27,935 nt of DNA. It comes from CAZLYK01 sp964563495 (lineage in GTDB: Bacteria; Acidobacteriota; Blastocatellia; RBC074). A program made the translations under genes and the position numbers. Under the pieces are notes generated by a model. The model worked only from the letters and a program-made list of their open reading frames with translations. It made no database searches and was not told the origin of the DNA. Positions 23,998 through 27,935 of this stretch are shown here, one piece after another (position 1 is the first letter of the stretch; each line of letters opens with the position of its first letter). The stretch is taken from the NCBI GenBank assembly GCA_964563495.1, contig CAZLYK010000067.1:1-27935 (forward strand), in the 5' to 3' direction.

Positions 23998-26665
23998 CTT
24001 CTATCTTCTCGATCCTGACGGCGGTCACCTTGTACTCCGGGGCGCCGACATAGGTATCACGGTAAGGGCTGGTCAGGTGGTTGAGAAAGACTTCGGAAGT
24101 GTGGAAGGTGGTGAACAGTTCGCCGGGTTTGACGGCCGGGCTGATCTTGATCGGGAGTTCGGCTTTGCCGTAACGACTGGTCAGGCGGACCCGGACCCCG
24201 TCTTTGAGCCGGAGTCGTTCGGCGTCGGACTGGGAGATATCCAGGTAATCAAATCGCCTGAGGTCGACGTTGTTGGTCCGCATGGTCATGGTCCCGGCAT
24301 TGAACTGGTAGAGTGTGCGCCCGGTGACCAGGAGGAATGGAAATTCCTGATCGGTCATTTCTGGAGTGGCATTGAACTCAATCCGGCGCAGGCATGCACG
24401 TTTCCCCAATGGGAAGGTTTCGGCGTGGAGCAAGGTCGTGCCGGGATGATCTTCGGACGGGCAGGGCCATTGCAGACCGGCCTTCTCTATCCGCTCGTAG
24501 GTTACGCCGCGCCCGGCCGGCCAGACAACGCGAACTTCATTCCAGATCTCTTCGGCCGTCCGGAACTTAAAATGCTCGCCGTGGCCCATCGCCCGGGCTA
24601 CGTCACAGATGATCTCCCAATCGGATTTTGATTCGCCGATCGGCTCAATCGCCTTCCTGACGCGCTGGATGCGCCGCTCGGCGTTCATAAACGTGCCGTC
24701 TTTCTCAAAGGACGAAGCGGCGGGCAAAAATACCGTTCCATATTCCTTGGCGGTCTGATTGAGGAACATATCCTGGACGATGACGAGCTCCATATTTTCC
24801 AGTGCCAGGCGAGTCTGCTGAGCATTGGCATTGGTGAGCAGCACGTCGTATCCGATTGCCCAGAGAGCCTTCAGATTTCCGGCATTGGCCGCATCCATCA
24901 TCTGCATGAGGTTCAGACCGCGCCCGGTCGGCAGGTCAGTTTGCCAGACCTGGTCGAACATCTGTTTTCCGTCGGCGATCGAGACAAAGCCGGTCAGGTT
25001 GCCGGGCTCACAACCCATATGTGCCGAGCCCTGAACATTGTTCTGGCCACGCAGCGGATTGATTCCCGTCCCGGACTTGCCGACGTTGCCCGTGAGCAGA
25101 GCCAGATTGACCAGACAGATCACTCCTTCGGTCCCTTGCAAATGCTCGGTCATCCCCAGACCGTGAACGCTGAGCGAGGGCTTATTGGTCGCATAGAGCC
25201 TCGCCGCCTGCCGGATCAGCCGGGCATCTACGCCACAGATCGGCGCGACCTTCTCGGGGGCAAACTGGCGGATAAACTGACAATACTCGTCCCATTCGGC
25301 GACGCGCTCACGGACAAATGACGGATCATAGAGCCCTTCTTCCACGATCACGCAGGCCATGGCATTGAAGAGCGGGACGTTGGTCCCGGGCCTCAGCGGC
25401 AAGTGGCATTCCGCATATTGAGCCAGCTCGATCCGGCGCGGATCGATGACAATCAGTCTGGCTCCCTTCAAAGCCGCCTGCTTGATCCGGGCGCCGACGA
25501 TCGGATGGTTCTCGGTTGGGTTACAACCGGCGATCAAAATCGTCCGGGCCTTTTCGACATCGTCGAATGAATTGGTGGCCGCTCCCGTGCCGAGCGTCAG
25601 CTTCATGGCGGCGGCGGTCGGGGCGTGGCAGACGCGGGCGCAGCAATCGACATTGTTGGTCCCGAGCGCCGCTCGCGCGAACTTCTGGGCCAGGTAGTTC
25701 TCTTCGTTCGTCGCCCGCGCCGATCCGAGGACGCCGATGCTGTCGGGCCCATATTGCCCGGCGAGATTCTTCAATCGCTGAGCGGTGAAGTTGACGGCCT
25801 CATCCCAGCTGACTTTTCTCCATTGACCATTCTCGCGAATCATGGGGCTCGTCACCCGATCACCGGCATGAACAAAATCGAAAGCGTAGCGTCCTTTGAC
25901 GCAGAGATGACCTTTATTGACCGGCGCATCAAGAGCCGGTTTGACGGTCACGATCCGCCCACTCAAGACCCCGACCTCCATCTCGCACCCGGTCCCGCAA
26001 TACGGACATGTAGTCTTTGTCCACTCCACCGGCGCACCGTAGGCGAGCACCGAATTGTCCTCCAAAGCTCCGGTCGGGCAGGTGTCAACGCAAGCGCCGC
26101 AACTGACACACGAACTCTCGCGCAGCGTCGTCCCGGAATCGGGGACGATCCGCGTTTCGGCTCCGCGATTCACCTCGCGCCAGACGAATTGCCCCTGCAC
26201 CTCTTTACAGATCCTGACACACCGGTAGCAGGTAATGCACTGCGACATATCTACATGCATATAGGGGTGCGAATCGTCCAGCAAACCGGGGCGCGCTTCG
26301 CCCAGGCACTCATTTTCCAACCCATAGTGGATCAGCCAGCGGTGGTATGGCTTTTCAGGAAATCTCAGGACGGAAGCAGCCGGATAGTACGCAGCCTGCA
26401 TCTTGAGCAGCGCACGACGCTCGTTTTCCAGCTCGGGCGAGTGTGTCTCGATGACCATCCCATCCGCCAGCGGAGTAATGCAAGAGGCAACCGGGTGCGA
26501 AATTCCCTGAACACTCACTTCGCACATACGGCAACTGCCGCAGGCCTTTAACCGATCGTCGTGACAAAGCGCCGGGACCTCGATCCCCAACTGCCGAATG
26601 GCGTCGAGAATCGAAATGCCGTCGTTGAACTCGTGCGTCTTGTAATTGATCGTCGCGCGTTGCAT
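23981..26665 (-). CDS. fdhA: Molybdenum/tungsten formate dehydrogenase alpha subunit
   Basis: The 894-residue protein oxidises formate to CO2 (or the reverse) in the cytoplasm. In order: a NuoG-like [2Fe-2S] domain (Cys34, 45, 48, 62), two [4Fe-4S] ferredoxin clusters (Cys143/146/149/153 and Cys186/189/192/196), the catalytic-domain [4Fe-4S] (Cys220/223/227/255) and the bis-MGD domain. The metal ligand is Cys346 in CCARVCHAPT, followed by His347, so this is the cysteine and not the selenocysteine form. The NuoG-like His-Cys cluster expected near 90-120 is missing. No beta/gamma (NuoF/NuoE-like) partner or fdhD lies beside it, so the electron acceptor is unknown. The last residues (EENRQD, partly) and the stop lie in a palindromic element, and another ends just before its ATG, leaving no Shine-Dalgarno. 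Confidence 0.92.
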   Translation of the reverse strand: MQRATINYKTHEFNDGISILDAIRQLGIEVPALCHDDRLKACGSCRMCEVSVQGISHPVASCITPLADGMVIETHSPELENERRALLKMQAAYYPAASVLRFPEKPYHRWLIHYGLENECLGEARPGLLDDSHPYMHVDMSQCITCYRCVRICKEVQGQFVWREVNRGAETRIVPDSGTTLRESSCVSCGACVDTCPTGALEDNSVLAYGAPVEWTKTTCPYCGTGCEMEVGVLSGRIVTVKPALDAPVNKGHLCVKGRYAFDFVHAGDRVTSPMIRENGQWRKVSWDEAVNFTAQRLKNLAGQYGPDSIGVLGSARATNEENYLAQKFARAALGTNNVDCCARVCHAPTAAAMKLTLGTGAATNSFDDVEKARTILIAGCNPTENHPIVGARIKQAALKGARLIVIDPRRIELAQYAECHLPLRPGTNVPLFNAMACVIVEEGLYDPSFVRERVAEWDEYCQFIRQFAPEKVAPICGVDARLIRQAARLYATNKPSLSVHGLGMTEHLQGTEGVICLVNLALLTGNVGKSGTGINPLRGQNNVQGSAHMGCEPGNLTGFVSIADGKQMFDQVWQTDLPTGRGLNLMQMMDAANAGNLKALWAIGYDVLLTNANAQQTRLALENMELVIVQDMFLNQTAKEYGTVFLPAASSFEKDGTFMNAERRIQRVRKAIEPIGESKSDWEIICDVARAMGHGEHFKFRTAEEIWNEVRVVWPAGRGVTYERIEKAGLQWPCPSEDHPGTTLLHAETFPLGKRACLRRIEFNATPEMTDQEFPFLLVTGRTLYQFNAGTMTMRTNNVDLRRFDYLDISQSDAERLRLKDGVRVRLTSRYGKAELPIKISPAVKPGELFTTFHTSEVFLNHLTSPYRDTYVGAPEYKVTAVRIEKIEENRQD

Positions 26666-26670
26666 AGATG

Positions 26671-26763
26671 AAATAGACAGGATTGACAGGATTTTTGCAG
26701 GGTATGACCAGATGACGTCTGGTCATACCCTGCAAAAATCCTGTCAATCCTGTCTGTTCTATT
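26671..26763. repeat. Dispersed palindromic element, copy 8, with a replaced core
   Basis: Bases 26675-26712 and 26718-26755 form a perfect 38-bp stem with a five-base loop. The outer half is the usual AAATAGACAGGATTGACAGG. The inner half is a different palindrome (GGTATGACCAGA / TCTGGTCATACC) instead of the GGATTAAACAAG boxes. The right edge (CTGTTCTATTG) contains the TAG stop of the USP gene. Confidence 0.92.
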
Positions 26764-27208
26764 GTTTTATCCGAACAATCTCAACCGAGCATTTGGCATG
26801 CGAGGCTACGGCCTGCGAAACCGAGCCGAGCAGAAAACGCTTGAATCCACGATAGCCGTGCGATCCAACCAGGATCAGATCGGCTCCCCAATGATCAGCT
26901 TCATCCAGAATGACATCCTCTGCTCTTCCCTCTCTGATATCAGAGGTGATGGTCAGCGACGTGCCCTGGTGCCGCTTGATATGCTCAATCGCCTTTTCGA
27001 TCGCGGCCTGAGCCTCTGTCCGCGCCGTCTTCTCCAACCCCGCGTAATATTCCTCCGGCAATACCCACCCTTCAGTCGTCGGGACGTACGGCAATTCGAC
27101 TGCCGTCATAATCTTTACTTCGGTATGCGCCGGCCACGGACGCCGGGCGACCTCATGCACGGCGGCATCGCCATATTCCGAACCGTCAACGGCTAAAATG
27201 ATCTTCAT
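26759..27208 (-). CDS. Universal stress protein, single UspA domain
   Basis: The 149-residue protein has one UspA domain with an intact ATP-binding motif GSHGYRGFKRFLLGS (G-x2-G-x9-G-S) near the C-terminus and the N-terminal MKIILAVDGSEYGDAA. The ATG at 27208 has AGGTGGAG a few bases upstream; a GTG three codons earlier lies inside that ribosome-binding site and is less likely. Such proteins bind ATP and act in energy stress and hypoxia responses. It precedes formate dehydrogenase with a palindromic element between them. A sigma-54-type promoter and enhancer-like motif lie upstream, so it may lead the fdhA transcript. The TAG stop lies at the edge of the element. Confidence 0.92.
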   Translation of the reverse strand: MKIILAVDGSEYGDAAVHEVARRPWPAHTEVKIMTAVELPYVPTTEGWVLPEEYYAGLEKTARTEAQAAIEKAIEHIKRHQGTSLTITSDIREGRAEDVILDEADHWGADLILVGSHGYRGFKRFLLGSVSQAVASHAKCSVEIVRIKQ

Positions 27209-27274
27209 ATGCTCCACCTTTCTTCAAGTTTTCGCTTACCCCCAACAAATTTGAAACGCCAGGGTTATTTGTTC

Positions 27275-27290
27275 GGCAACTTTTATGCCG
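27275..27290 (-). promoter_or_regulatory. Sigma-54-type promoter of the USP-fdhA unit
   Basis: On the minus strand the site reads CGGCATAAAAGTTGCC, with GG and GC exactly 10 bases apart. Thirteen of 16 bases match the archease promoter (14276-14291). The predicted RNA start is about 55 bases before the ATG at 27208. Confidence 0.65.
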
Positions 27291-27369
27291 ATCCTGAAAT
27301 CCCCTTCCTGTCTATAATTTCGCCGGCATGGGTTAACGAAATGGCCGATTCCTGACAGAATATGCGTAC

Positions 27370-27400
27370 TTTCGCGCAAGCTGGTGGGAAACATTGCGCA
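27370..27400 (-). promoter_or_regulatory. Candidate enhancer-binding-protein site upstream of the USP-fdhA unit
   Basis: On the minus strand TGCGCAATGTTTCCCAC (27384-27400) is followed by TGCGCGAAA (27370-27378), with half-site starts 22 bases apart. It is about 80-125 bases upstream of the sigma-54-type promoter. It also lies 26 bases before the divergent thioredoxin gene and may influence it. Confidence 0.55.
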
Positions 27401-27425
27401 GTCTCAGTAAACAGGCAGGATTAAT

Positions 27426-27878
27426 ATGAAGACGACACCGAAAACATTCCTCATTCGCTGCCCGGACTGTGGGGCAAATAACCGTGTCAGCATCGATGCC
27501 GAGGGATCGCATCGAATGCCGGTTTGCGGGCGATGTCACAAACCCTTACCCGTTTCAGCCGAGCCCGTGGCGGTCACTGACGCCACTTTCACCGATCTGG
27601 TCGTGCGTTCGCCGCTCCCCGTTCTTTTGGATATGTGGGCGCCGTGGTGCGGCCCCTGTCGCCTGGTCGCGCCGATCCTCGATCAACTGGCTCAGGAGTT
27701 GGCCGGAGAGATGCTCATCGCCAAGCTCAATGTCGATGAGAATCCCGTGACTTCGTCGCGCTTCGGAGTCCAGAGCATACCGACGCTGCTGATCCTCAAG
27801 AACGGATTGGAAGTCGACCGCATCGTCGGGGCCCAACCGAAGGCCGAGATTCTACGCAGACTCGAATTTCATAAATAG
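27426..27878 (+). CDS. trxC: Thioredoxin-2-like protein with N-terminal zinc ribbon
   Basis: The 150-residue cytoplasmic protein has an N-terminal zinc ribbon (Cys12/Cys15 in CPDC, Cys34/Cys37 in CGRC) followed by a thioredoxin fold with the active site WAPWCGPC (Cys75, Cys78) and the cis-Pro region SIPTLLIL. This is the Trx2 architecture of E. coli TrxC, a reductase for oxidised proteins that is induced by oxidative stress. CAGGATT, probably a remnant box of the palindromic family, lies five bases before the ATG and supplies AGGA as ribosome-binding site. The TAG stop is part of an AAATAGACAGG edge sequence, so both ends carry repeat fragments. It is divergent from the USP-fdhA unit. Confidence 0.92.
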   Translation: MKTTPKTFLIRCPDCGANNRVSIDAEGSHRMPVCGRCHKPLPVSAEPVAVTDATFTDLVVRSPLPVLLDMWAPWCGPCRLVAPILDQLAQELAGEMLIAKLNVDENPVTSSRFGVQSIPTLLILKNGLEVDRIVGAQPKAEILRRLEFHK

Positions 27879-27883
27879 ACAGG
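27873..27883. repeat. Edge fragment of the dispersed palindromic element
   Basis: AAATAGACAGG, identical to the element edge, contains the thioredoxin stop codon but no palindrome follows. A possible further remnant (AAACAGGCAGGATTAAT) lies just upstream of the thioredoxin start near 27409-27425. The last 50 bases of the window hold no recognisable gene. Confidence 0.5.
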
Positions 27884-27935
27884 GCACCCAGATGCGTCAA
27901 TCTTAAATCAGGCCAAAAAAGATTCGGACACTCGC

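Noticed and set aside
25005..25665. Selenocysteine formate dehydrogenase
   Set aside because: The active-site codon in CCARVCHAP encodes cysteine; no in-frame TGA is present in the gene.
25625..26551. 308-codon plus-strand open frame
   Set aside because: It lies wholly opposite formate dehydrogenase, where every iron-sulfur motif is on the minus strand.
27381..27400. Sigma-54 promoter for the thioredoxin gene (TGGTGGGAAACATTGC)
   Set aside because: GG and GC are 11 bases apart, not 10; the sequence fits better as the enhancer motif of the divergent USP gene.

Overview
The window is gene-dense bacterial chromosome: 25 protein-coding genes, with no tRNA, rRNA, CRISPR array or transposase seen. 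The gene set suggests a soil or sediment member of the Acidobacteriota or a neighbouring phylum. It includes tandem neutral-ceramidase-like secreted proteins, a PIG-L deacetylase, a LIC_10091-like protein, a lysine-rich helix-hairpin-helix protein and palindromic intergenic repeats. The taxonomic placement is an inference from gene content and style only.

Layout. At 107-4063 a minus-strand run encodes a small secreted protein, two ceramidase-like hydrolases and a PIG-L deacetylase. At 4220-9822 lie a zinc-ribbon/Tudor-like protein, an RRM RNA-binding protein, a D-threonine-aldolase/D-serine-dehydratase-like PLP enzyme, a Gfo/Idh/MocA oxidoreductase (plus strand), a LIC_10091-like protein and a secreted lysine-repeat HhH protein. 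A UbiB/ABC1 kinase-like gene (10019-11689, plus) then faces a 15.5-kb run of minus-strand genes. In order of transcription this run encodes a universal stress protein (USP), formate dehydrogenase alpha, an M48 protease, a divergent GroEL, a double-domain USP, acetyl-CoA synthetase, pyruvate dehydrogenase E1alpha, E1beta and E2, an acyl carrier protein, archease, the RNA ligase RtcB, and a ribosome-hibernation-factor/cold-shock fusion. A thioredoxin-2-like gene diverges at the right end.

The main regulatory observation is that the three sub-operons of this long run (USP-fdhA, M48-groEL-USP-acs-PDH-ACP, archease-rtcB-hpf) each start with a sigma-54-type GG-N10-GC promoter. Upstream of each promoter lies a pair of TGCGCRAA-like half-sites joined to an AAAGTTCCCCA-like core. 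The half-sites are 21-22 or 32 bp apart, that is, two or three helical turns. This looks like one sigma-54/enhancer-binding-protein regulon linking acetyl-CoA supply, formate oxidation, protein and RNA repair and ribosome hibernation, plausibly an energy-stress or dormancy programme.

The second observation is a family of dispersed near-perfect palindromes of about 85-125 bp: six well-preserved copies, one diverged copy and fragments. They are built from CAGGATT-like boxes spaced about 10 bp apart and bounded by AAATAGAC...GTCTATTT. They sit at gene borders, often supply the stop codon of the flanking gene, and have added short C-terminal tails to at least three enzymes.
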